Shown: piece by piece, positions 1 through 10,527 of the stretch | Position numbering within the stretch: position 1 is the stretch's first letter | How the letters are laid out: each line of letters starts with the position of its first letter | NCBI GenBank assembly: GCA_963210315.1 | Contig: OY723238.1 | Span: 2,809,533-2,873,532 of the forward strand | Origin: Rhynchopus euleeides | Lineage: Eukaryota; Euglenozoa; Diplonemea; Diplonemida; Diplonemidae | Direction of reading: 5' to 3' | DNA: 64,000 nucleotides | Translations under genes and position numbers: made by a program | The notes under the pieces: generated by a model | What the model was told of the DNA's origin: nothing | What the model saw: only the letters and a program-made list of their open reading frames with translations | Databases searched by the model: none

Positions 1-654
1 TGCAGAAACAGGTGAAAAATAGGGGAGGCGGACAGAGAAAATTTCTAGCACAAAAACCACTTTTTCAACAAACACCTTCTCCGGCCTGTACCAACCCCCC
101 ATATGGTCTTTTTGGGGTCCGAGAGGACCGTCTTCAACTCTCTTCATGACTTAAATGCTCGCCGTTTGCATTTAAATCCGTAAAATCGTAGTTTCCTCCC
201 AAGCTAGCCGGGATACCTTTTCGACAAAGCCGATTTCCTGAAAACCCCATATTGGGCCCCAGGCAGGCGCCTCGAATGCGCCCCAGGACCCCTGATCCAC
301 GTTTTGGACACCTATAGGGTGAAGACGGTCACAAATGACCCCATACGGGCTTCTGGGGGCCTCGCAGAGGGGGTTTTTCGCCTCTTTTCAGTGAAGACGC
401 CCCCACAGAGACCGTCTTCATGACTGTGTCTGCCAGGGGAGTGACCCTGTTTCCACAGAACGGGCTGGAAGAGAGCTAGCCTGTGGGACCTGGGTTCTGA
501 CCTAGCTCGGGGAAGACAGTCTTCCACTGCCCGAAAACGCCACAGACACACTTCCTGTGTTGTTCCTTGGGCTGTTGTGGCTGAAGACAGTCCCCCAGAG
601 ACCGTCTTCACCGAATAGGTTCGGGGCCTCGACTTGCTTCCCTCAGAGGTTGCC
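1..654. other. Non-coding DNA with repeated TGAAGAC palindromes
   Basis: I see no credible gene here. The segment carries several inverted pairs of a short motif. TGAAGAC at 392-398 faces GTCTTCA at 414-420, and the same pair with the same spacing recurs at 582-588 and 604-610. A perfect palindrome lies at 511-525 (GGAAGAC, A, GTCTTCC), and single copies lie at 130-136 and 320-326. The 190-bp offset between the two matched pairs suggests an old, diverged tandem repeat, though the remainder of the units aligns poorly by eye. Confidence 0.5.
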
Positions 655-2056
655 TATCTCTACGAGATTCCCCCGATATTTTCCTCATCTCTACGAGATT
701 CCCCCGGTATTTTCCCGGTGTCCACGAGATTCCCCCGATATTTTCCCCATCTCTACGAGATTCCCCCGGTATTTCCCCAATCTCTACGAGATTCCCCCGA
801 TATTTTCCCCATCTCTACGAGATTCCCCCGGTATTTTCCCAATCTCTACGAGATTCCCCCGATAATTTCCCCATCTCTACGAGATTCCCCCGGTATTTTC
901 CCAATCTCTACGAGATTCCCCCGATAATTTCCCCATCTCTACGAGATTCCCCCGATATTTTCCTCATCTCTACGAGATTCCCCCGGTATTTTCCCGGTGT
1001 CCACGAGATTCCCCCGATATTTTCCCCATCTCTACGAGATTCCCCCGGTATTTCCCCAATCTCTACGAGATTCCCCCGATATTTTCCCCATCTCTACGAG
1101 ATTCCCCCGGTATTTTCCCAATCTCTACGAGATTCCCCCGATAATTTCCCCATCTCTACGAGATTCCCCCGGTATTTTCCCAATCTCTACGAGATTCCCC
1201 CGATAATTTCCCCATCTCTACGAGATTCCCCCGATATTTTCCCCATCTCTACGAGATTCCCCCGGTATTTTCCCGGTGTCGACGAGATTCCCCCGATATT
1301 TTCCCCATCTCTACGAGATTCCCCCGGTATTTCCCCAATCTCTACGAGATTCCCCCGATATTTTCCCCATCTCTACGAGATTCCCCCGGTATTTCCCCAA
1401 TCTCTACGAGATTCCCCCGGTATTTTCCCGGTGTCGACGAGATTCCCCCGATATTTTCCTCATCTCTACGAGATTCCCCCGGTATTTTCCCAATCTCTAC
1501 GAGATTCCCCCGATATTTTCCCCATCTCTACGAGATTCCCCCGGTATTTTCCCAATCTCTACGAGATTCCCCCGATATTTTCCCCATCTCTACGAGATTC
1601 CCCCGGTATTTCCCCAATCTCTACGAGATTCCCCCGATATTTTCCCCATCTCTACGAGATTCCCCCGGTATTTTCCCGGTCTCTACGAGATTCCCCCGTC
1701 ACTTTCCCCTCACCACAGAGATTCCCCCGATATTTTCCCCTCACCACAGAGATTCCTCCGATATTTTCCCCTCACCACAGAGATTCCGCAGTCACTTTCC
1801 CCTCACCACAGAGATTCCCCCGATATTCTCCCCTCACCACAGAGATTCCCCCGATATTTTCCCCATCTCTACGAGATTCCCCCGGTATTTTCCCAATCTC
1901 TACGAGATTCCCCCGATATTTTTCCCTCACCACAGAGATTCCCCCGATATTTTCCCCTCACCACAGAGATTCCCCCGATATTCTCCCCTCACCACAGAGA
2001 TTCCCCCGATATATTCCCCTCACCACAGAGATTCCCCCGATATTATCCCCTCACCA
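655..2056 (+). repeat. 31-bp minisatellite, forward block
   Basis: Head-to-tail copies of a 31-bp unit built around CTCTACGAGATTCCCCCG followed by a T- and C-rich half. From about 1697 the unit changes to a subtype in which CACCACAGAG replaces CTCTACGAG. Because 31 is not a multiple of three, all three forward frames stay open and give the same 31-residue peptide period, so the long open frames here are by-products of the repeat. Point variants such as GATA/GGTA and AATTTT/ATTTTC are arranged in repeated groups, indicating amplification of multi-unit blocks. Confidence 0.95.
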
Positions 2057-2873
2057 GTGGTGAGGGGAAAATGTCGGGGGAATCTCTGTGGTGAGGGGAA
2101 AATATCGGGGGAATCTCTGTGGTGAGGGGAGAATATCGGGGGAATCTCTGTGGTGAGGGGAAAATATCGGGGGAATCTCTGTGGTGAGGGGAACATATCG
2201 GGGGAATCTCTGTGGTGAGGGGAAAGTATCGGGGGAATCTCGTAGAGATTGAATCTCTGTGGTGAGGGGAAAATATCGGGGGAATCTCTGTGGTGAGGGG
2301 AGAATATCGGGGGAATCTCTGTGGTGAGGGGAAAGTATCGGGGGAATCTCTGTGGTGAGGGGAAAATATCGGGGGAATCTCTGTGGTGAGGGGAGAATAT
2401 CGGGGGAATCTCTGTGGTGAGGGGAAAGTTTCGGGGGAATCTCTGTGGTGAGGGGAAAGTTTCGGGGGAATCTCTGTGGTGAGGGGAAAGTATCGGGGGC
2501 ATCTCTGTGGTGAGGGGAAAATATCGGGGGAATCTCTGTGGTGAGGGGAAAGTTTCGGGGGAATCTCTGTGGTGAGGGGAAAGTATCGGGGGAATCTCTG
2601 TGGTGAGGGGAAAATATCGGGGGAATCTCTGTGGTGAGGGGAAAATATCGGGGGAATCTCTGTGGTGAGGGGAAAATATCGGGGGAATCTCTGTGGTGAG
2701 GGGAAAATATCGGGGGAATCTCTGTGGTGAGGGGAAAGTTTCGGGGGAATCTCTGTGGTGAGGGGAAATTATCGGGGGAATCTCTGTGGTGAGGGGAAAA
2801 TATCGGGGGAATCTCTGTGGTGAGGGGAAAATATCGGGGGAATCTCTGTGGTGAGGGGAAAGTTTCGGGGGAA
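2057..2873 (-). repeat. 31-bp minisatellite, inverted block
   Basis: The same 31-bp repeat, in the CACCACAGAG subtype, now reads in the opposite orientation. The left junction is a palindrome centred at about 2057: CCCCTCACC (2047-2055) faces GGTGAGGGG (2059-2067), and the symmetry continues with few mismatches into both arms. One hybrid unit at about 2232-2254 carries the CTCGTAGAGATT subtype. The right edge returns to forward orientation at about 2873. This block is a clear orientation switch within one array. Confidence 0.95.
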
Positions 2874-3600
2874 GTCTCTACGAGATTCCCCCGGTATTAT
2901 CCCTGTCTCTCCCGGATTCCCCCGATATTTTCCCGGTCACACCGAGATTCCCCGGGTATTTTCCCAATCTCTACGAGATTCCCCCGGCATTTTCCCAGTC
3001 TCTCCGAGATTCGTCCGGTATTTTCCCGGTCTCTACGAGATTCGCCCGGTATTATCCCAGTCTCGCCAGGATTCCCCCGATATTTTCCCGGTCACACCGA
3101 GTTTCCCCCGGTATTTTCCCGGTATCTACGAGATTCCCCCGGCATTTTCCCAGTCTCTCCGAGTTTCCCCCGGTATTTTCCCAATCTCTACGAGATTCCC
3201 CCGGTTTTTTCCCAGTCTCGACGATATTCCCCCTGTATTCCCCCGTGGAGATTCCCAGGATAGTTTACGCACACCGTGGTGATACCCAGGATAGTTTCCC
3301 CACATCGCAGAGATTCCCAGGGTAGTTTCCCCACACCACAGAGATTTCCACGGGAGTTTCCCCGCGCCGTAGGTATTCCCATGATAGTTTCCCCACACCG
3401 TCGAGATTCACGGAATCTCGTCGGTGTGGGCAACACCTCGGGGCATCTCGTCAGCGTGGGGAACACATCGGGGGAATCACGTAGAGATGCGGGCAGCATC
3501 GGCGGAGTCTCATCGGTGTGGATACTTTCGGGGGAATCTCGTTGAGATGGACTAACGACTGGGGGTATCTCGTCAAGGTGGGGAGCATCACTACCAGAGG
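2874..3600. repeat. 31-bp minisatellite, degenerate tail with a second inversion
   Basis: Forward-oriented units resume but become steadily more diverged (TCTCCGAGATTCGTCCGG, CACACCGAGATTCCC and similar). At 3393-3409 and 3413-3429 two 17-bp arms form an inverted repeat with one internal mismatch and a 3-bp spacer. Beyond it, degraded units run in reverse orientation to about 3600. The decay towards this edge is typical of an array margin. Confidence 0.85.
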
Positions 3601-4636
3601 GGTGTGGTGCCGGGATCGTGTCGGAGATTTCCGACATGTGTCTGGTGAGGTCACAGAAGTGCCGAATTTTGCTCTGAACGTCACCAAATGGGTCCAAATG
3701 TTTTTTGTGACAGATTTTATCAACAGACAAAGAGGGCTGTCCGCCTTCTCTATGAAAAAGGCAAATTTTGCAGTTTTCTCGCCTTCCGTGACTACATTCT
3801 TGACCCCGAGTAGGAGAAATCGGTCCACAGGAGTCCTGTGGACCCACTGGAATCGGTTTCGGGCCCAGAAAATGAGCAGAAGATGGTCAAAACTGGTGAA
3901 AACCAGGAAAATGCACTGTGTGGCCCTACGGGCCACTTTTGGCCAAAATCTGTCGAAAAATGGTGAAAAACAGGTCCTACTGGGTGTGGAAGGTGTCCTG
4001 ATGGCCAGGTCGTGCCCAGGAGGTGATTTTTTTGGGTTTTGGTACCGAAGGTCAGCTGGAACTCATGCCCAGCCCTGGAAAAAAATCTCGTGAAAATTAG
4101 GGGGGGGGGGGGGGCAAAAAAATCTACCCACATGTCTCCGGGATTTCCACTATGTCGCAGATTTCGACCATTGGGTCAAGAAAACCTAAAAATCTAGGGG
4201 GGAGGTGCTGAAGGATTGCACTGAAAATTTTATCTAACTCGGTCAAAATTCCAGGCACAGGGTTTAGGGGTTTCTTCGGATTTTGCACCTCGTCGCAACC
4301 CTGTGAGTGAGATCTTGGATCTGAGTGACACCGAAATCGTGCTTTTCGCTTGAATCGGGGTCCAAATATGCTCCCCAGGCTAGGGACCCCCCAACTCCCC
4401 TGACTCTTTTTTTAAGCGTTTTCCCCCACACTTTTTCTCATTTTTTCTCACCCGGTAGCGAAGGCCCCCATCGAATTAAATACTATTGGCGCCGTAATAC
4501 TATTCAACTAGGTAATACTATTCGCCCCCCCCCCTGTAAACAGTAACGCAGGAAGAAGGACCGACAACACCCCGTGCCTGCCTGCGCACCTCCATTGGTC
4601 CTGTTGAGGCCCGAGCGGAATCGGTGGGGGGCTAGG
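3601..4636. other. Intergenic DNA, no gene recognised
   Basis: No frame here has convincing protein character. The stretch is A/T-richer than the coding regions and contains a G-homopolymer at about 4099-4114 and a C-run at about 4525-4534. A short motif TAATACTATT or close variant occurs three times between about 4478 and 4525 at roughly 16-18 bp spacing. I see no promoter that I can name. Confidence 0.5.
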
Positions 4637-4881
4637 TCCTGACCCTGTTGGTTGGAGGCAGCGTGCACTGCATGTGAGGTGCGACTGCTCAGGATGACAC
4701 AGTGCTTCCAGACAGCCTCTGCCCCCACCCTCCCAAGCCCCTCCAACCACATCACGCCCCTGTGCCGTGTTGCAGTGTCCGCCAGCCACAGAACACATTC
4801 CCATGTCCCGCATATCAGTCAAAAGCACAGCTCTGTGCGTGATAGACGTGGGGTTGTCGTTGAGGGGAAGAGAGGGGAAGG

Positions 4882-6018
4882 ATGGAAGTGTCAGTGCGTC
4901 ATGTGGAGAGCGGGCGGAGCTGTGTCGTCGGTGTTGCGGATGGCGGGACCGTGCTCAGCCTGAAGGCGGATGCGGTCAAGGAGATGTTCGCGGGTTCCAT
5001 CAACGCAGACCGGGAGGCTGCACGGCTGGCGGCACGCATCGAAGGGTGTGACGAGGACCTGGACGATGCAGAGCGTGTTGCCAACACGGGTCTGGAGGAC
5101 GGAGATGGTGTCCAGCTTGTGCGGAGGTGGCCACACGTCAAGGCTCCCGCTGTCTACAACAGTACGCATAACAAGGGTGGTGAGGGCATCACACTGTCGA
5201 GGTGTGGCACCCTGTGTTCAGTGGGGTACAACGAAGGACACATCACTGTGTTTGATACCACGACTGCTGGTGTGGTGGCGCACCTCACACATGGGGTCAA
5301 GGGCATTTACTGCACTTCTTTCTCAGTGTGTGGGACGTGGCTGGCAACGTGCTCAGAGGACAACACCGTCTGCGTGTGGCAGACAGCAACGTGGGAACAG
5401 GTGTGGTGTCTGGAGGAGCACGACGCAGAGGTGTGGAGTGCAGGGTGGACACACTGTGGACGTCTCGTGTCGGGTGACGAAGATGGGAAGGTGTGTGTGT
5501 GGGACTTGGAGGGCACACCAAGTGCCACAGTGCTGGAGGGGCACAACGGTTCTGTTTATGGGATTGCAGTGTTAACTGCGAAGATCTTCACCGGGTCATC
5601 CGAATCCACAATCCGTGTGTATGACATCAGCGCCCTCACCCACACCGACACCCTGTCTGAGCACACAGGCGCTGTTTTCCACATCGCCCTGACTCAGGAC
5701 GAGCAGCACCTGGTGTCGTGCTCCAGTGACAACTCTCTGAAGGTGTGGTGCACAACCACCCTCACCTGCATCCGCTCTGTGGTCCTGTCTGATGCCCCGC
5801 CCCTGCTCGCCGTGTCACAGCCAGGTGATGTTGTGGCAGTGTCCTTTTCTGATCACACCAAGTTGTACAGCCTCAGCACCTTGCAGTGCTTGGGACAAGT
5901 GGAGTCAAAGGGTACCGGTGTTGCACTCAGCCCGTGTGGGAGGTGGGTCTTCATAGCAAACTCCACTTCTGTGAATGTATGTGCTGTGTGTAACGTTCCG
6001 GGTGAGGGCAGCACTTAG
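4882..6018 (+). CDS. WD40 beta-propeller protein, paralogue 1
   Basis: A 378-residue protein. Residues 1-95 form an N-terminal region rich in acidic residues and conserved in all three paralogues (MEVSVRHVES at the start). Seven WD40-type blades follow at about 40-residue spacing, visible as CGTLCSVGYNEGHITVFD, CGTWLATCSEDNTVCVW, CGRLVSGDEDGKVCVWD, KIFTGSSESTIRVYD, QHLVSCSSDNSLKVW, a VVAVSFSDHTKLYSL blade and CGRWVFIANSTSVNV. WD40 propellers are protein-interaction platforms without catalysis, so the partner cannot be inferred. No signal peptide or membrane segment is seen. The start is supported because the same ATG and leader peptide are conserved in paralogues 2 and 3. An AG-rich leader (GAGAGGGGAAGG) precedes the ATG. 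Confidence 0.9.
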   Translation: MEVSVRHVESGRSCVVGVADGGTVLSLKADAVKEMFAGSINADREAARLAARIEGCDEDLDDAERVANTGLEDGDGVQLVRRWPHVKAPAVYNSTHNKGGEGITLSRCGTLCSVGYNEGHITVFDTTTAGVVAHLTHGVKGIYCTSFSVCGTWLATCSEDNTVCVWQTATWEQVWCLEEHDAEVWSAGWTHCGRLVSGDEDGKVCVWDLEGTPSATVLEGHNGSVYGIAVLTAKIFTGSSESTIRVYDISALTHTDTLSEHTGAVFHIALTQDEQHLVSCSSDNSLKVWCTTTLTCIRSVVLSDAPPLLAVSQPGDVVAVSFSDHTKLYSLSTLQCLGQVESKGTGVALSPCGRWVFIANSTSVNVCAVCNVPGEGST

Positions 6019-6330
6019 ATAACAACCTCTACTATAATAACCTCTTCTGCTTGCGGTGCACTGCCTTGCTCGTTGCCTCGCAGCACAGCACCTCCTGACC
6101 CTGCTGGTTGGAGGCAGCGTGCACTGCATCTGAGGTGCGACTGCTCAGGATGACACAGTGCTTTCAGACAGCCTCTGCCCCCACCCTCCCAAGCCCCTCC
6201 AACCACATCACGCCCCTGTGCCGTGTTGCAGTGTCCGCCAGCCACAGAACACATTCCCATGTCCCAGTCAAAATCACACGTCTGTGCGTGATAGACGTGG
6301 GGTTGTCGTTGAGGGGAAGAGAGGGGAAGG

Positions 6331-7467
6331 ATGGAAGTGTCGGTGCGCCATGTGGAGAGCGGGCGGAGCTGTGTCGTCGGTGTTGCGGATGGCGGGACCG
6401 TGCTCAGCCTGAAGGCGGATGCGGTCAAGGAGATGTTCGCGGGTTCCATCAACGCAGACCGGGAGGCTGCAGGGCTGGCGGCACGCATCGAACGGTGTGA
6501 CGAGGACCTGGACGATGCAGAGCGTGTTGCCAACACGGGTCTGGAGGACGGAGATGGTGTCCAGCTTGTGCGGAGGTGGCCACACGTCAAGGCTCCCGCT
6601 GTCTACAACAGTACGCATAACAAGGGTGGTGAGGGCATCACACTGTCGAGGTGTGGCACCCTGTGTTCAGTGGGGTACAACGAAGGACACATCACTGTGT
6701 TCGATACCACGACTGCTGGTGTGGTGGCGGACCTTTCACATGGGGTCAAGGGCATTTACTGCACTTCTTTCTCAGTGTGTGGGACGTGGCTGGCAACGTG
6801 CTCAGAGGACAGCACCATCTGCGTGTGGCAGACAGCAACGTGGGAACAGGTGTGGTGTCTGGAGGAACACGACCCAGAGGTGTGGAGTGCAAGGTGGACA
6901 CACTGTGGACGTCTCGTGTCGGGTGCCTTTGATGGGAAGGTGTGTGTGTGGGACTTGGAGGGCACACCAAGTGCCACAGTGCTGGAGGGGCACAGCGGCA
7001 CTGTTTTTGGGATTGCAGTGTCAACTACGAGGATCTTCACCGGGTCAGCCGACGCCACCATCCGTGTGTATGACATCAGCACCCTCACACACACTGACAC
7101 CCTGTCTGAGCGCACGGATGCCGTGTACAACATCACCCTGACCGACGACGAGCAGCACCTGGTGTCGTGCTCTGAAGACAACTCAGTGAAGGTGTGGTGC
7201 ACAACCACCCTCACCTGCATCCGTGCTGTCGCTCTCTCTGGTACCCCGTGCTTTCTTGCCGTGTCACAGCCAGGTGATGTTGTGGCAGTCTCCCTTTGGT
7301 CCTCCACCACATTGTACAGCCTCAGCACCTTGGAGTGCTTGGGACAAGTAGGGTTACATGGTGAGGGTATTGCACTCAGCCCGTGTGGGAGGTGGGTCTT
7401 CAGATCAAACAACTCTTCTGTGAATGTGTGTGCTGTGTGTGACGTTCTGGGTGAGGGCAGCACTTAG
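6331..7467 (+). CDS. WD40 beta-propeller protein, paralogue 2
   Basis: A 378-residue near-copy of the preceding gene, with the same start, length and seven-blade layout, and stop TAG. By hand alignment the first ~210 residues differ from paralogue 1 at about 10 sites, while the last ~168 differ at about 40, concentrated in blades 4-7 (for example SFSDHTKLY becomes SLWSSTTLY). The duplication includes the upstream non-coding DNA, so both copies probably share expression signals. The uneven divergence suggests gene conversion of the 5' half or relaxed or diversifying selection on one face of the propeller. It is intact, with no frameshift. Confidence 0.9.
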   Translation: MEVSVRHVESGRSCVVGVADGGTVLSLKADAVKEMFAGSINADREAAGLAARIERCDEDLDDAERVANTGLEDGDGVQLVRRWPHVKAPAVYNSTHNKGGEGITLSRCGTLCSVGYNEGHITVFDTTTAGVVADLSHGVKGIYCTSFSVCGTWLATCSEDSTICVWQTATWEQVWCLEEHDPEVWSARWTHCGRLVSGAFDGKVCVWDLEGTPSATVLEGHSGTVFGIAVSTTRIFTGSADATIRVYDISTLTHTDTLSERTDAVYNITLTDDEQHLVSCSEDNSVKVWCTTTLTCIRAVALSGTPCFLAVSQPGDVVAVSLWSSTTLYSLSTLECLGQVGLHGEGIALSPCGRWVFRSNNSSVNVCAVCDVLGEGST

Positions 7468-7841
7468 GCAACCTCTTCTGCTTGTGTGCTTGCGGTGCAC
7501 TGCCTTGCTCGTTGCCCCAGCACAGCACCTCCTGACCCTGCTGGTTGGAGGCAGCGTGCACTGCATCTGAGGTGCGACTGCTCAGGATGACACAGTGCTT
7601 CCAGACAGCCTCTGCCCCACCCTCCCAAGCCCCTCCAACCTCGCTGCCCCTTGCCGTGTGCTGGTGTCGATGGATGTATGGGGAGTGTATGAGCATTCAA
7701 AAGCAATTGACTCCTGAGCCCTCCAGCGTCTTGCAACGACATATCAGCACTTTGAGGCACACACCTCCGCACCCTCGAGGAAAGATTTGCATTTATTGCA
7801 CGTGCAAGGGGGAAGGGGGAAGGGCGAACGAAACCCAGACC

Positions 7842-9032
7842 ATGGAAGTGTCAGTGCTTCATGTCGATAGCGGGCACAGCTGTGTCGTCGGTGTTCCGGA
7901 AGGGGGGACCGTGGTCGGGCTGAAGGCGGATGCGCTCAACGAGCTGTTCCCGGATTCTATCAACACAACCAGCGAGGCTGCGTCCGTGGCGGCACGCATC
8001 GAAGGGTGTGACGAGGATCTGGACGATGCCGAGCGCGTTGCCAACACGGGTCTCGAGGTTGGGGATCCTGTCCAGCTCGTCCCGCGCTGCCCCAAGGCTC
8101 CTGCAGTCTACTTACCTCCGCATCACCGAAGCATCGTGTCCATCACACTGTCAAGGTGTGGGACGCTCTGTGCAGTGGGGTACACGAACTCACACATCAC
8201 TGTGTTTGACACCAGCACCGCTGCTGTGGTCGCGGATTTACGTTACCCCTCAATACGGTGGAGGGAACCATTCCCTGATCGTTGCGCATTCTCTCTCTGT
8301 GGGACGTGGTTGGCGACATGCACTCTTAACACCATCTCTGTGTGGCTGACATCAACGTGGGAACGGGTGTGCGACCTCGACGTTGAATTCCCTAATTGTG
8401 GGCTCCTCAATGTGCGGCCGCGTGCAGGGTGGACACACTGCGGACGTCTGGTGTCCGGGGGTGGTGGCATACCAGGCAACATGCATGTGTGGGACTTGAA
8501 GGGCACACCGAGCTCCACAGTGCTGGAGAGGCACAGCGAGTGTGACCGCAATCTCGTTCGCAGCATTGCTGTGTCGCGCACGAGGATCTTCAACACCTAC
8601 GAGAATGTCAACATCATCTGTGTGTGGGACATCAACACCCTCACACGCACACGCACCCTGCGGCGCACCGAGGTCAGGGACATCGCCCTGACGAAGGACG
8701 AGCAGTACCTGGTGTCGTGCTCTTCCAGGTCACTCAGGGTGTGGTGCACAACCTCCCTCCGCTGCCTGCGTCTCACACAAATGGACTACTGTCCCATCAC
8801 CTCACTTGCTGTGTCACAGCGAGGTGATGTTATCGCGGTCAAAAGCAGTTCCAGTGCCACACTGTACCGCCTCAGCACAGGTGAGTGTCTGGGGAATGCA
8901 GACTCCGATGGTGAAGGTGTTGCACTCAGCCTCTGCGGGGGATGGGTCTTCATCCCAACAGTGAATAAAAAATCTGTCACTGTGTGTGCTGTGTCTTCCC
9001 TGCCGAGCCCGCCCAACCCACAAACGGCCTGA
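7842..9032 (+). CDS. WD40 beta-propeller protein, paralogue 3 (diverged)
   Basis: A 396-residue third family member. The start at 7842 is chosen because MEVSVLHVDSGHSC aligns with the starts of paralogues 1 and 2. An open frame extends upstream to 7545, but that part translates the non-coding block that precedes the other genes and is unlikely to be protein. The N-terminal region (KADALNELFPDSINTT, DEDLDDAERVANTGLE) and the blades are recognisable, with insertions in blades 2-4 (for example a proline- and glycine-containing loop after CGRLVSGGGG). The last blade reads CGGWVF where the others have CGRWVF. Identity to paralogues 1 and 2 is clearly lower than between them, so this copy is the older duplicate. 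Confidence 0.85.
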   Translation: MEVSVLHVDSGHSCVVGVPEGGTVVGLKADALNELFPDSINTTSEAASVAARIEGCDEDLDDAERVANTGLEVGDPVQLVPRCPKAPAVYLPPHHRSIVSITLSRCGTLCAVGYTNSHITVFDTSTAAVVADLRYPSIRWREPFPDRCAFSLCGTWLATCTLNTISVWLTSTWERVCDLDVEFPNCGLLNVRPRAGWTHCGRLVSGGGGIPGNMHVWDLKGTPSSTVLERHSECDRNLVRSIAVSRTRIFNTYENVNIICVWDINTLTRTRTLRRTEVRDIALTKDEQYLVSCSSRSLRVWCTTSLRCLRLTQMDYCPITSLAVSQRGDVIAVKSSSSATLYRLSTGECLGNADSDGEGVALSLCGGWVFIPTVNKKSVTVCAVSSLPSPPNPQTA

Positions 9033-10527
9033 AATGATAATCACACCCTGAGCCTGATGAAGGGTGGGGTTAGTGTATAGAGCACGTTTGGAAGCTTGCT
9101 GTGGTGGGTGGCTTTCTGTTCGCACGAGTGCAGGTGTATTTTTAATCCCCGGTCTTCCCAGCCAAATATCCCCGATTCATCCCCGCTTCTTTCCAACCAA
9201 AAATGGAACCCAATGTCCCTCCTCCCCAGTGTGGGGCCCTTGGTCTTGTACCAAATGGGGTCCTTCCACTGTTCCCCCCGCTCGCGCCAGCCTCGGGCGC
9301 TGGAGGAAAACCCACAATACAGCAGCAGTCTCTCGTCTTCCTTTCAGATGATTTTTGCATTGATCGCCCTTTTGCGGGAGGTGCGGCTGCTGCCGCCCCC
9401 TCGGCGCACCCAACCTGCAGGCGTGCCCTCCATTGCGGATCACTCCCTCCTCCCTGCCACTGCCCGCAGCCCTGCCCGAGGCGCTGCTCCGCTTCACCCC
9501 CTCATTGCAGCCGACGCCGCAGTCGCGATCTGCACCGCATCCCATCCCCCTGCAGGGGCACACGTCCCCTGCAATGGGCATCGCTTCCTGTCAGCGTGTG
9601 TGCTGTCTTCCAGTTCACCCGAGTGCAGAGCCCCGTTGTCCTGGTTCCCACTGGATGCAAATCCTCTCTCCGCTCTGTGCCACTGCGTGTTGAGCTGTGT
9701 CAGTTGACAGCAGGTCTCACCTTCACACAATATCGGCGTGGGTCTGCGTTGGCAATGTTGGACATCAAGCAGACGCCCACGAGTGACTGCTGCACGAGAA
9801 CTGGCACGCTTTCTCACTTTTCTGCATTTCTGGGCGAGGCCAAAATCGAACGTTTGTCGACGAATCGGGTTGAAATATCCCTTCTGTCCGTGCCTTTGTG
9901 CTGCTCCCAGCTGCAGCGTGTGGTGCCACCCGCAGCACTTGCGGACGACGGTGTCGACTTGATTTCCCCTCCCCTTCCCACCCCTGTTCTGTTCCTTGTT
10001 TTTTCTGTGATGGCTTCGGAAGGGGAAAGTTGCGTCTCAACGTTTCGTGACGTATCGAGCCGAAAGTGCCCTGTTTCCCTTCCAGGGCCACCCATTCATT
10101 GAGGCAGTGGGAACACCACCGCATTTCGCTCGGTGCAACCTCCGTCCGGTCAGGGCGTGCACTCGGGGTGTACCACACAGAGGGGTCATGTTCAATGACA
10201 TGGTGCTGCAGTCTTCGTTTCAGCCTCACTGCGGGTGGTGGGTCTTCACACCAGAATAACAACACTTGCGTTCGCCTCGGAGAACTCTCGGAGTGGAGCA
10301 TGGTCTGGCTGCAACCCACTCTTGCTGTGCCTCGGGTGCACCCGACCCCCAGGCATCCGCTGGTGCTTTCTCATGGCTTCACCATCCCGCCACTCCACAG
10401 CACAGTGCACAGACGGACAATCTTTGCGGCACCAGAACACCATCACCCCGCCACCCCCCCCCCCCCCACCGCACACACACAGGTGGCTGCCCACATGCTG
10501 TGCTCTGTGCACAGCTAGTGACGAGGC
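9033..10527. other. Intergenic DNA with a possible WD40 remnant
   Basis: No convincing intact gene. The longest open frame (about 300 codons from 9203) is proline-, serine- and cysteine-rich with no recognisable motif, and looks like a by-product of C-rich DNA. Near 10226-10256 the sequence encodes CGWWVF followed by a stop, resembling the CGRWVF at the end of the WD40 genes, so part of 10100-10256 may be a decayed copy. A long C-run at about 10455-10470 is followed by ACACACACAG and then GTGCACAG ending at 10514, 13 bases before the next start codon; this resembles a splice acceptor region. Confidence 0.45.

Larger units (their letters stand above)
4637..7640 (+). repeat. Tandem duplication carrying WD40 genes (three upstream blocks)
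   Basis: A block of about 110 bp, beginning CCTGACCCTG and ending CCCCTCCAACC, occurs just upstream of each of the three WD40 genes (about 4637, 6093 and 7530). Between genes 1 and 2 the whole interval is duplicated, so the unit of duplication is about 1.45 kb and includes gene plus upstream DNA. The third copy is diverged after this block. The shared non-coding block may hold the promoter or RNA-processing signals of the family. Confidence 0.85.

Noticed and set aside
557..2502. Repetitive open frames in the 31-bp minisatellite
   Set aside because: All three frames give the same 31-residue period and the array inverts mid-way, which no coding repeat would tolerate.
7545..7841. N-terminal extension of WD40 paralogue 3
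   Set aside because: The DNA is the non-coding block present upstream of paralogues 1 and 2, and the conserved start MEVSV lies at 7842.
9203..10102. A ~300-codon open frame between the WD40 genes and the PH-domain gene
   Set aside because: Pro/Ser/Cys-rich low-complexity translation with no motif, overlapped by comparable frames in other phases.
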